Shown: positions 7,295-15,068 of the stretch, piece after piece
Layout of the letters: each line of letters begins with the position of its first letter
Numbering within the stretch: position 1 is the stretch's first letter
From: VBDM01 sp035280025
GTDB lineage: Bacteria > Pseudomonadota > Gammaproteobacteria > Burkholderiales > SG8-39
DNA: 38,532 nt
Direction: 5' to 3'
Assembly: GCA_035280025.1 (NCBI GenBank)
Contig: DATEGT010000221.1
Coordinates: 1 to 38,532 of the forward strand
Program-made: the position numbers and the translations under genes
The notes under the pieces: generated by a model
Told to the model about the DNA's origin: nothing
Databases searched by the model: none
The model's input: the letters and a program-made list of their open reading frames with translations, nothing else

Positions 7295-8722
7295 ATGAGA
7301 ATGGCGGCGGCTTGCCTGAGCCTGGTCCTGCTTGCCCCCCACGCCCGGGCGCAGGCGCTGCCCGAGCTGGGCGACACGTCGGGCGCGATTCTGTCTCCGG
7401 CGCTCGAGCGCAAGATCGGAGAGCAGGCAGTACAGCAGATCCGCCGCGAACCGAACTACGTCGACGATCCGGAGATCACGGAATACGTCAACGAAATCGG
7501 CAGGCGCATCGTGGCGTCGACTTCGGATGCACAGCAGGATTTCGTCTTCTTCGTGTTGCGGGACAACACCATCAACGCCTTCGCCATGCCCGGGGGCTTC
7601 GTCGGGGTGCACACCGGCCTGCTCCTTGCGGCGCAAACGGAGTCGGAGCTCGCAGGCGTGCTGTCCCACGAAGTGGCTCACGTGACCCAGCACCACCTCG
7701 CGCGGCTGCTCGGGAAGCAGGATCAGATGTCGATTCCGACCCTCGCGGCGATTCTGGTGGGTCTGCTCGCCGCGCGCTCGCGTCCGGACGTGACGCAGGC
7801 GGTCATTGCCGGGGCCACCGCGGCGAGCGTGCAGTCGCAACTGAACTACACGCGCGAATTCGAGCGGGAGGCCGACCGCGTCGGCTTTCAGTACTTGCAG
7901 CAAGCCGGCTTCGACGTCAGCGCCATGCCGACGTTCTTCGAACGCCTGCAGAAGGCGACGCGTCTCTACGAGAACAACGCCCCGGCCTATCTGCAAACCC
8001 ACCCGCTCACCAGCGAGCGCATCGCCGACATGCAGAATCGCGCGCAGAACGCTGTCTACAAGCAGGCGCCTGACAGCGTCGAGTTCTATTTCGTTCGCGC
8101 CAAGCTCACCGCTGAGCAGGGCAGACCGGCCGAAGCGGTCGCGCATTTCGACGAGGTGGTGCGAGAGCACCGCTACGCCGACGAAGCCGGGGCGCATTAC
8201 GGTCTCGCCAGTGCGCTGGTGCGCACGCGGGATTTCCGCCGAGCGGCATCCGAGGCGGAAGTCGTGCGGAAGCTGGTCGGATCTCATCCGATGGTGGACC
8301 TGCTCGTTGCCCGCATTCGCGTGGGCGAAGGCAACGCGGCCGGGGCGAGGGACGCTTTGCGGTCGGGTCTGAGCCGCTTTCCCAATTACAGGCCGCTTCA
8401 CTACGCCTACGTCGACGTGCTGCAGGGGATGGGGCAGCACCAGGCGGCGCTCGCTTGGCTTTCCGAGCTGGTGAAGAGCTACCCGCGGGACGCCCGGTTG
8501 TACAGCCTCCAGGCAAAGTCCTACGCGGCCTCGGGCAAGCGTCTGCTGCATCATCAGGCGCTTGCCGAGACCTACTTCCTGCAAGGGACGCTCCCCGCGG
8601 CGATCGAGCAACTGCAGCTCGCGCAAAAGAGCGGTGACGGGGATTTCTACCAGCTTTCGGCCGTGGAGGCCCGCCTTCGGGATCTGCGTTCCCAGCAGGC
8701 CGAGGAGAGGAAATATCGTTAG
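7295..8722 (+). CDS. bepA: BepA-like periplasmic M48 metalloprotease with TPRs
   Basis: Predicted 475 aa from the ATG at 7295, which opens a clear signal peptide (MRMAAACLSLVLLAPHARAQA). The M48 protease domain has the zinc motif HEVAH at 125-129 and a third ligand Glu192 in EREADRVG. Residues about 245-470 are TPR-like repeats. BepA (YfgC) in E. coli works in the periplasm on outer-membrane protein and LptD assembly, as protease and chaperone. No Shine-Dalgarno sequence precedes the ATG; TATCAT lies only seven bases before it (7282-7287). An in-frame TTG at 7250 would add a non-signal-like leader and is rejected. The stop codon overlaps that of the convergent ChrB-like gene by four bases. 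Confidence 0.92.
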   Translation: MRMAAACLSLVLLAPHARAQALPELGDTSGAILSPALERKIGEQAVQQIRREPNYVDDPEITEYVNEIGRRIVASTSDAQQDFVFFVLRDNTINAFAMPGGFVGVHTGLLLAAQTESELAGVLSHEVAHVTQHHLARLLGKQDQMSIPTLAAILVGLLAARSRPDVTQAVIAGATAASVQSQLNYTREFEREADRVGFQYLQQAGFDVSAMPTFFERLQKATRLYENNAPAYLQTHPLTSERIADMQNRAQNAVYKQAPDSVEFYFVRAKLTAEQGRPAEAVAHFDEVVREHRYADEAGAHYGLASALVRTRDFRRAASEAEVVRKLVGSHPMVDLLVARIRVGEGNAAGARDALRSGLSRFPNYRPLHYAYVDVLQGMGQHQAALAWLSELVKSYPRDARLYSLQAKSYAASGKRLLHHQALAETYFLQGTLPAAIEQLQLAQKSGDGDFYQLSAVEARLRDLRSQQAEERKYR

Positions 8723-9699
8723 CGGGCGGTGTCTCTGCCCGGGCCTTCGAAATACGCCTCGTAAAGAAGATCGAACGTCTTCTCGCTTTCCGTGAACAGC
8801 TCCTCGTCGCTGCTGCAGCGCCGACGGGCGCCCTGAAGGAGCGTCTCGACTCCCGCGGCCTCTGCGATCGGTGCGCCGCCGGTGTCGAGAAAATGCACCA
8901 GGGATCCGATTCTGGCGAGCGTTTCGTTGCCGTCCAGGCTGAATCGCGCCAGCAGTTCCTCGAAGGTCACCTTGTCCCTGCTGTTGGAAAACGTAGCGCC
9001 TTCGAAGCCGAACCCCACCGCGGTGGACGGGCACGGCTGGGACTTGTCCAGCCACATCAAGGTCGCCTCCGCGTCGATGAAGCGCCGGATCAGCCAGCCG
9101 GAGGCGAGGCGATCCGCCAGAAGCGGCTTGCGGGATGCCCACACGCGCTTGAAGTAGTAGCGGCCGGTTTGGGTGAGGCGTCCGCCGGATTGCGCGCCGT
9201 CCGGGAACATCCTCTTGCGCACTTCCGCCTCGGTCTCGCGCAGAACGCGCGCCGCCTTCTCCTTCAACGGCGAATCGAAGAAATCGAGGGCGCTGATGGC
9301 CTCGAATTCGCGGCGCTGCTTGTTGAGGACTCGGGCGATCGCGCTGGGCTCGGAGATGCCGAACCCCGAGCGCAGGCCTTCGATGATCTTGATCAGCTCC
9401 TCGTACTTGCCCGCGCGGTCGAAAAGCGACTTGAAGGAGCGCTCCTGATCGGGGCCGGCGTTGACGACGTGCAGGACGTGAGCCGAGCCGTTGATCCGCG
9501 CGGTGTGCTCCGACAAACGATGCAGGCCTTGCCGGTTTGTCGGAGTATCGGGAAGCAGGTACACCCCTTCGCGCAGCAGCGCGCAGCCCATCGCTTCGAG
9601 CGTTCGCAGCACCCGCATTCTGGAGGCGGGATCGTCCATCGGAAGGCTGGCGACGTACACCAGCCATTTCGAATCAGGTGTTGGCGTTCCCTTTGCCAA
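8719..9699 (-). CDS. ChrB-domain protein (chromate resistance regulator family)
   Basis: TTG at 9699 is chosen because GGAG lies five bases upstream and because the recognisable family sequence (KWLVYVASLP...) starts soon after; an ATG at 9777 would add 26 unmatched residues. Predicted 326 aa. The N-terminal half resembles ChrB_N (VYVASLP, MRVLRTLEAMGCALLREGVYLLP) and the C-terminal half ChrB_C (RRFIDAEATLMWLDK, VGFGFEGATFSN, LVHFLDTG). ChrB is known as a chromate-sensing regulator or accessory protein, usually beside the chromate exporter chrA. No chrA is present here, so a chromate role is uncertain. The gene is convergent with bepA and the two stop codons overlap (8719-8722). Confidence 0.78.
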   Translation of the reverse strand: MAKGTPTPDSKWLVYVASLPMDDPASRMRVLRTLEAMGCALLREGVYLLPDTPTNRQGLHRLSEHTARINGSAHVLHVVNAGPDQERSFKSLFDRAGKYEELIKIIEGLRSGFGISEPSAIARVLNKQRREFEAISALDFFDSPLKEKAARVLRETEAEVRKRMFPDGAQSGGRLTQTGRYYFKRVWASRKPLLADRLASGWLIRRFIDAEATLMWLDKSQPCPSTAVGFGFEGATFSNSRDKVTFEELLARFSLDGNETLARIGSLVHFLDTGGAPIAEAAGVETLLQGARRRCSSDEELFTESEKTFDLLYEAYFEGPGRDTAR

Positions 9700-9833
9700 A
9701 GCCACTCCGGTGACACTATCGGCGTCCCAGTTTAAGTATCGCCAACTGATTCGGCAACCCGCCCGTGATCTGGGCATTCCCGGGCTGCACCCTGCTCGCG
9801 ACGCCGGCTTCCGCTTTTGCGCCGGAGCGCTTT

Positions 9834-9843
9834 GGTATATAGT
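9834..9843 (+). promoter_or_regulatory. Candidate -10 region for the tusA-like gene
   Basis: TATAGT (9838-9843) matches the -10 consensus in five of six positions and is preceded by a TGG-type context. No convincing -35 is visible. The implied transcript start is about 23 bases before the ATG at 9873. Confidence 0.4.
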
Positions 9844-9872
9844 TCTCGCCCTCTGAGAGCGAGCCTTGGAGC

Positions 9873-10106
9873 ATGACGACGACCTTCGACAAAGACCTCG
9901 ACGTAAGGGGACTCAATTGTCCGCTTCCGATCCTCCGTGCAAAGAAGGCTTTGGCGGACCTGGCCAGCGGAAAGGTGCTGCGGGTGCTGGCGACCGATCC
10001 CGGGTCGGTGAAGGATTTCCAGGCCTTTGCCAAGCAGACCGGTAATCAGTTGCTCTCTCACGCCGAAGACGACAAGGTCTTCACCTTCCTCATGAAGAAG
10101 AAGTAG
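9873..10106 (+). CDS. tusA: TusA-family sulfur carrier protein
   Basis: Predicted 77 aa, the normal length. The family signature CPxP is present (LNCPLPILRAKKAL) with the active cysteine at residue 16. The rest fits the two-layer alpha/beta TusA fold (GKVLRVLATDPGSVKDF, then KVFTFLMKKK at the end). TusA carries persulfide sulfur for tRNA thiolation, molybdenum cofactor synthesis or sulfur oxidation. The exact partner cannot be told here; moaC lies 2.7 kb away but is not in the same operon. GGAG sits one base before the ATG, closer than ideal. The gene stands alone, divergent from the ChrB-like gene and convergent with the MFS gene. Confidence 0.9.
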   Translation: MTTTFDKDLDVRGLNCPLPILRAKKALADLASGKVLRVLATDPGSVKDFQAFAKQTGNQLLSHAEDDKVFTFLMKKK

Positions 10107-10125
10107 AAGTAGTTCGGGCCGGCGC

Positions 10126-11376
10126 CTACCGGTCGCGGATGATCCCCTGCCTGAGATAGACCGGCCGCACGGCGCTCGCCCAGGTCTCCAGGCGGAGCGC
10201 AAACACGCTCCCGGCTGCGGCGACCATCACGCCGCAGGCAAGCAGGGTCCTGTGGACCCCGATCGATTCCGCGAGCGCGCCGGCAACGAAGTTGCCGATC
10301 GGCGCGAAGCCGAGGAAGCACATGACGTACAGGCTGATGACCCTCGCGCGCTTGTCCTCTTCGGCGAGGGTCTGCAGGATGGTGTTGATCGAAGCCGCCG
10401 TGACGACGAGCCCCGCGCCGAAGACGGTGAGAAAGGCGAGCGACAGCCACAGCGTTCCCGAGAGGGAAAAACAGATGAGCGCTGCGCCGGCAGTCACCGT
10501 GGTCGCGGCGATCACCCGGCCCAGTCCGCGGACCGACTTCCGCGCGGCAAGCACGAAGGTCCCAGTAACCGCTCCCATTCCCACCGCTCCGATCAGAAAC
10601 CCGAACGTCTTGGAATCGCCGCCGAAGGTCTGGCCGGCGAATATCGGCATGAGGGACTGCCAGGGTGCGGAGAAAAACCCCACCATCATGAGCAGCAGCA
10701 ACAAGCGCCGCGTGCCGGTGAAGCCGAATGCATAGCTGAAGCCGGAAGCGAGCTGCCGCCACCACTCGACGCCCGTATGCCGAGGCTCCCGGGCCTTCAC
10801 GCGCACCGCGGCGTAGGTTCCGATGATCGCCAGATAGCAGAGGGCGTTGGTCAGGAAGCACCACGCTTCGCCCAGCGCCGCGAGCAGCAATCCGGCCACG
10901 GAAGGACCCACGAAGCGCGTGCACTGGAAGAGCATCGATTGCAGCGCGATCGCATTGGGCAGGTCCTCGCGGTGATGGATCAGCTCGAGAAGGAAGGCCT
11001 GGCGTGTAGGCGTTTCGAAGGAGGTGATGATCCCCAGGAGCAGGGCGAGGCCGATCAGGTAGGGAACGCGGACCGCGTCGGCAAAGGTCAGCGCGGAGAG
11101 CGTCAGCGCCTGAAGGAACGCGACGGTCTGGATGATCACCAGCAGGCGACGCCGGTTGACGCGGTCCGCCCACACGCCCGCGATGGGCGACAGGAACAGC
11201 ACGGGCAGCTGCTGCGCGCCCGCGGTCACGCCGAGCAGGAGAGCCGAGCCGGTCACGCGGTAGACGAGCCAGCTCATCGCCACGTTCTGAATCCAGTTCC
11301 CCAGCAGCGCGAGTCCCTGGCCGGCATAGAAGATCCGGAAATTCTTGGAGCGGAACGCTCGCAGGGCGGGGATCAC
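10126..11376 (-). CDS. MFS transporter, EntS-like (MFS_3) family
   Basis: Predicted 416 aa with about 12 hydrophobic segments. The N-terminus FRIFYAGQGLALLGNWIQNV and the loop GVWADRVNRRRLL are typical of the MFS_3/EntS-type exporters, proton-driven inner-membrane efflux carriers. The substrate cannot be read from sequence. The start is GTG at 11376 without a strong ribosome binding site. It begins 15 bases after the valS stop codon on the same strand, so it is probably expressed by readthrough from valS. It is convergent with the tusA-like gene. The valS link is probably positional. Confidence 0.85.
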   Translation of the reverse strand: MIPALRAFRSKNFRIFYAGQGLALLGNWIQNVAMSWLVYRVTGSALLLGVTAGAQQLPVLFLSPIAGVWADRVNRRRLLVIIQTVAFLQALTLSALTFADAVRVPYLIGLALLLGIITSFETPTRQAFLLELIHHREDLPNAIALQSMLFQCTRFVGPSVAGLLLAALGEAWCFLTNALCYLAIIGTYAAVRVKAREPRHTGVEWWRQLASGFSYAFGFTGTRRLLLLLMMVGFFSAPWQSLMPIFAGQTFGGDSKTFGFLIGAVGMGAVTGTFVLAARKSVRGLGRVIAATTVTAGAALICFSLSGTLWLSLAFLTVFGAGLVVTAASINTILQTLAEEDKRARVISLYVMCFLGFAPIGNFVAGALAESIGVHRTLLACGVMVAAAGSVFALRLETWASAVRPVYLRQGIIRDR

Positions 11377-11391
11377 GGGAGAGCCTGGGGC

Positions 11392-14175
11392 TCAGGGCTC
11401 GAGTTTGTCGAGCTGGTCCTTCAGCTTCTCCAGAGTCGCCTTGAATGCGGCGAGGCGCTCCCTCATCTGCGTTACTACCTCCGGCGGGGCGCGATCGACG
11501 AAATTCGGATTCGCGAGTTGGGCACTGGCCTTGCTTATCTCGCCCCCGACCCGAGCGACCTCTTTTTGAAGCCGTGTACGCTCCGCGGCAACGTCGATCT
11601 TGACGTCCAGCATTATGCGCAGCGGGTAGACGTCGGCGACCGGCGCTCGTGAGGTAGGCAATACCTCCACGAACTTTACCTCCGACAATCTTGCCAGCGC
11701 CATGAGATAGGGGCGCAGCACCTCCGCGCCCACACCGCTGACGTCGCCCTCGACTAGCGCAGCCACTTTCTCCGCCGGCGACAATCCCATCTCGCTGCGC
11801 AGCGACCGGCACGCCTCCGTCAGACCCTTCAGCGTAGAAATCTGCGTCGCGGCTTCGGGGGCACGTTTTTCCATGTCTGCTTGCGGGAAAGGTTGCAACA
11901 TCACGCTGGGTCCGGCCTTGCCTGAGAGTGGGGCGACCTTTTGCCACAGCTCTTCTGTGATGAAGGGAATGATCGGATGCGCCAATCGCAGTGCGGCTTC
12001 GAGCACACGCACCAGCGTGCGGCGCGTGGCGCGCTGTTCCGCTTCGTTGCCGTTAGCGAGCCGCGTCTTGGCGAGCTCGACGTACCAATCACAGTACTCG
12101 TTCCAAACGAATTCATAAATGGCGCGCGCGGCGTTGTCGAAGCGATAATCCCCGAAACTCTGCTCGACCTCGTCTTCCGCGTCCTGCAAGGCGGCGACGA
12201 TCCAACGCTCGACAAACGAGTGCACCAGCGGCAAAGACTCGTCGAGCCCGGTGTCCTTCCCCTCACAATTCATCAGCACGAACCGGGTCGCGTTCCACAG
12301 CTTGTTGCAGAAATTGCGGTATCCCTCGCAGCGGCTTAGGTCGAAATTGAGCGTGATGGCGAAGCTGGCGAGCGAAGCAAAGGTGAAACGCACCGCGTCG
12401 GCCCCGAAGGCCGGTATCCCCTTCGGGTAGTGGCTCTTCACATATCTTTCGATGCGCTCCTTGTGCTCGCCCTTGAGCAGGCCGACGGTCGATTTCTGCA
12501 GCAAGGCCTCGAAGGAGATGCCGTCGATGAGATCGAGGGGATCGATGGTATTGCCCTTGGATTTCGACATCTTCTCGCCTTCGGCGTCGCGCACGATGGC
12601 GTTGATGTAGACGTGGCGGAACGGCACCTTGCCGGTGAAATGGAGCGTCATCATGATCATCCGGGCGACCCAGAAGAAGATGATGTCGTTGCCGGTGACG
12701 AGAACCGAGGAGGGCAGGAAGCGCTCCAGCTCAGGGGGCCTGTCCGGCCAGCCGAGAGAGGTGAAAGGAACGAGGGCGGAGGAAAACCAGGTGTCGAGCA
12801 CGTCCTCGTCGCGCCTGAGTGCTCCTGAATGGCCCTTCGCCGCGGCCTGCTTGCTCGCTTCCTGTTCGCTGCGCGCGACGTAGATATTGCCATCGCCGTC
12901 GTACCATGCCGGGATCTGGTGGCCCCACCAGAGCTGGCGCGAGATGCACCAGTCCTGGATCTTTTCCAGCCACTGCTTGTAGGTGCTGGTCCAGTGCTCG
13001 GGGAAGAACTTCACGTCGCCCCGGGCGACCGCGTCGAGCCCGCGCCCGGCGAGTCCGTCCATCTTCACGAACCACTGGTCGGTGAGCATGGGCTCGACGA
13101 TCACGCCGGTCCGGCCCGAGCGCGGCACGCGCAGTCTGTAGGGCTTCTCGGAGACCAGAAGGTTCTGCGACTTTAGGTCGGCGATGATCCGCTTGCGCGC
13201 CTCGAACCGATCCAAGCCCCGATACGCTTGGGGCGAGTTCTCGTTCATCCTGGCGTCCAGGCCCATCACCGCGATCTGCGCAAGCTTGTGGCGCTGTCCG
13301 ACCGCGTAGTCGTTGAAGTCGTGCGCCGGAGTGATCTTCACGCAGCCGGTGCCGAACTCGGGGTCCACGTAGTCGTCCTGAATCACCGGGATGGAGCGGC
13401 CCGCGAGGGGCAGCCGCACCCGCTTGCCGACAATCCTGGCGTAGCGCTTGTCCTTCGGATTCACCGCGACGGCCACGTCGCCGAGCATGGTTTCCGGCCG
13501 GGTCGTGGCGACGACGACCGAGCCGCCGCCGTCTTCCAGCGGGTAGCTTATCTCCCAGATCCTCCCGTTCTCCTCCTCGCTGTCGACCTCCAAGTCGGAA
13601 ACGGCGGTTCCCAGCACGGGATCCCAGTTGACCAGGCGCTTGCCGCGGTAGATCAAACCCTGCTCGTGCAACCTCACGAACACCTCGACTACGGCGCGCG
13701 ACATGCGCTCGTCCATCGTGAAGTAACCGGACTTCTGGCCTTCGGAATCCGCGAAACTCCAGTTGGCCGAGGCTCCCAGACGCCGCATCTGTCGCGTGAT
13801 GGTCGAGCCCGACTGCTGCTTCCAGTCCCAGACCCGCCTTACGAAAGCCTCGCGGCCGAGCTCGCGCCGCGTCTTGCCTTCGGTTTCGAGCTGGCGCTCG
13901 ACCACGATCTGAGTCGCGATTCCGGCGTGGTCGGTGCCGACTACCCAGTTGGTGTCGAAGCCCCGCATCCGGTGGTACCGGATCAGCGCGTCCATGAGCG
14001 TCTGCTGAAACGCGTGGCCCATGTGCAGGGTCCCGGTCACGTTCGGCGGCGGGAGCTGGATGCAGTACGGCGGTTTTCCCGGGCCCGCGGAGTGCGCGAA
14101 GTAGCCGCGCGATTCCCACACGGGGTACCAGCGTTTCTCGACCTCGTGCGGATCGAAGGTCTTGGGAAGTTCCAT
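11392..14175 (-). CDS. valS: Valyl-tRNA synthetase
   Basis: Predicted 927 aa, normal for the bacterial enzyme. It charges tRNA-Val. The class I signatures are HMGH at 51-54 (in NVTGTLHMGH) and KMSKS near 533-537 (EKMSKSKGNTIDPLDL). The CP1 editing domain, the anticodon-binding domain (WNATRFVLMNCEG onward) and the C-terminal coiled-coil arm (about 865-927) are all visible. The start ATG at 14175 gives MELPKTFDPHEVEKRWYP, the usual N-terminus. The order pepA-holC-valS is the same as in E. coli. A hairpin with a T6 tract and a TATAAT box lie in the upstream gap. Confidence 0.98.
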   Translation of the reverse strand: MELPKTFDPHEVEKRWYPVWESRGYFAHSAGPGKPPYCIQLPPPNVTGTLHMGHAFQQTLMDALIRYHRMRGFDTNWVVGTDHAGIATQIVVERQLETEGKTRRELGREAFVRRVWDWKQQSGSTITRQMRRLGASANWSFADSEGQKSGYFTMDERMSRAVVEVFVRLHEQGLIYRGKRLVNWDPVLGTAVSDLEVDSEEENGRIWEISYPLEDGGGSVVVATTRPETMLGDVAVAVNPKDKRYARIVGKRVRLPLAGRSIPVIQDDYVDPEFGTGCVKITPAHDFNDYAVGQRHKLAQIAVMGLDARMNENSPQAYRGLDRFEARKRIIADLKSQNLLVSEKPYRLRVPRSGRTGVIVEPMLTDQWFVKMDGLAGRGLDAVARGDVKFFPEHWTSTYKQWLEKIQDWCISRQLWWGHQIPAWYDGDGNIYVARSEQEASKQAAAKGHSGALRRDEDVLDTWFSSALVPFTSLGWPDRPPELERFLPSSVLVTGNDIIFFWVARMIMMTLHFTGKVPFRHVYINAIVRDAEGEKMSKSKGNTIDPLDLIDGISFEALLQKSTVGLLKGEHKERIERYVKSHYPKGIPAFGADAVRFTFASLASFAITLNFDLSRCEGYRNFCNKLWNATRFVLMNCEGKDTGLDESLPLVHSFVERWIVAALQDAEDEVEQSFGDYRFDNAARAIYEFVWNEYCDWYVELAKTRLANGNEAEQRATRRTLVRVLEAALRLAHPIIPFITEELWQKVAPLSGKAGPSVMLQPFPQADMEKRAPEAATQISTLKGLTEACRSLRSEMGLSPAEKVAALVEGDVSGVGAEVLRPYLMALARLSEVKFVEVLPTSRAPVADVYPLRIMLDVKIDVAAERTRLQKEVARVGGEISKASAQLANPNFVDRAPPEVVTQMRERLAAFKATLEKLKDQLDKLEP

Positions 14176-14189
14176 TTGCGCTCAACACG

Positions 14190-14234
14190 AAAAAACGCGC
14201 CGAGCGGTGCTCACGAGGAGCCCGGTTCGACGCG
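14190..14234 (-). terminator. Hairpin with T6 tract between the holC operon and valS
   Basis: On the minus strand an inner stem (CGGGCTC / GAGCaCCG, one bulged A, five-base loop; 14205-14224) and an outer CGCG/CGCG pairing are followed by six T residues (14195-14190). It fits a terminator for the small gene upstream. If the TATAAT box at 14245-14250 is used it would instead lie in the valS leader. Confidence 0.45.
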
Positions 14235-14244
14235 CTCTAGGCGG

Positions 14245-14250
14245 ATTATA
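14245..14250 (-). promoter_or_regulatory. Candidate -10 box of valS
   Basis: A perfect TATAAT on the minus strand, four bases past the end of the upstream small gene, about 70 bases before the valS ATG. No good -35 hexamer was found at 16-18 bases, so support is modest. Confidence 0.35.
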
Positions 14251-14253
14251 GCT

Positions 14254-14601
14254 TCAGCCGCTCCGCGAAGGTCCCCGCAGCCGCGCGATCTCGGCGGCGA
14301 CCGCGCGGGCGACGGTGTCGCGAATGACGGTTTCCAGTTCGGCCTTGAGTTGGGTGCTCAGGCCGGCGAGCGCGCGCTGCAAGTGCGCCTCGATTCCCTG
14401 CTGCAGCCGGCGCTCCAGCTCAAGGAGCTCGGCCTTGGCCGCAGGGGCCGGCGCCGGGTTGGCGGCCGGGGCCGGGGTTCCCCGGTTCTCGTCGATGATG
14501 TCGGTGAGCACCGGGACCTCGTGCTTGCCGGCGGTGCTCGCCGGGTGGTAGCGCTTCAGAAACGCATCGGCCTTTCCCAGCAGGTCTTCCGGCTCGCTCA
14601 T
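14254..14601 (-). CDS. Small Ala/Pro-rich protein (DUF2486-like), function unknown
   Basis: Predicted 115 aa. The N-terminus EDLLGKADAFLKRYHP and VPVLTDII(D) resemble short proteins found between holC and valS in Burkholderiales, which I recall under the name DUF2486. A flexible Pro/Ala linker (about 42-58) joins this to a C-terminal amphipathic helical region (LELERRLQQGIEAHLQRAL...), probably coiled coil. There is no signal peptide or membrane segment. The start overlaps the holC stop by four bases, so translation is probably coupled. A role with the replication clamp loader is possible from position only. Confidence 0.7.
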   Translation of the reverse strand: MSEPEDLLGKADAFLKRYHPASTAGKHEVPVLTDIIDENRGTPAPAANPAPAPAAKAELLELERRLQQGIEAHLQRALAGLSTQLKAELETVIRDTVARAVAAEIARLRGPSRSG

Positions 14602-15026
14602 GGAGTCGATTTCGTCAGATCGTGGTGATGGATCTCGTAACCGCGGTCGCGGTAGAACCTGAAGCGGGCTCTGGCGCGCCGGCGATCCTCGTCATCCGTG
14701 CCGACGACTTCGATCAACCTTTCGAATCGACTGAAGGCCGGCGGCGATTCTTGGTGGAGGTTGAGCACGACCCGATGGTGGGCGCTCTCGGAACCGTCGG
14801 CAGCAATGACCACCGGCGTCTCGGGAGAAAGCGGGTCGCTCGCCAGGCAGTGGGGGATGAATCCTATCGCCTGATAGGTCCACAGCATCCTATCGAGGCT
14901 GCGGGCCGTGTCCTGGTCCGGGGCATAGACCACGACCGGCAATTGCTCCCGGAACGCCTTGGCGACGAGCTGGCAGGCGACCTGCAGCTTGGATTCGGCG
15001 TTGGAATAGAAGTCGATGCGCGTCAT
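14598..15026 (-). CDS. holC: DNA polymerase III chi subunit HolC
   Basis: Predicted 142 aa, the usual size. The chi subunit joins the clamp loader (via psi) to single-stranded DNA binding protein. Family features are the start MTRIDFYSNAESKLQVACQLVAKA, the LDRMLWTYQAIGFIPH stretch and the later PVVIAADG strand and FERLIEVVGTDDEDRRRAR helix. It lies 42 bases after pepA on the same strand and overlaps the following small gene by four bases. The pepA-holC-valS order is conserved in many proteobacteria. Confidence 0.93.
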   Translation of the reverse strand: MTRIDFYSNAESKLQVACQLVAKAFREQLPVVVYAPDQDTARSLDRMLWTYQAIGFIPHCLASDPLSPETPVVIAADGSESAHHRVVLNLHQESPPAFSRFERLIEVVGTDDEDRRRARARFRFYRDRGYEIHHHDLTKSTP

Positions 15027-15068
15027 CAGGATGCCGGAGCGGATGTGACGGGGCTGCCGGGATACCCG

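Noticed and set aside
7289..9667. Minus-strand open frame of nearly 800 codons
   Set aside because: It crosses bepA and the ChrB-like gene in other frames and is rich in Arg, Gly and Ala, as is usual for shadow frames in GC-rich DNA.
14215..14240. GGTTCGA stretch considered as a tRNA T-arm
   Set aside because: No acceptor, D or anticodon arm can be built around it; it belongs to the valS upstream hairpin region.
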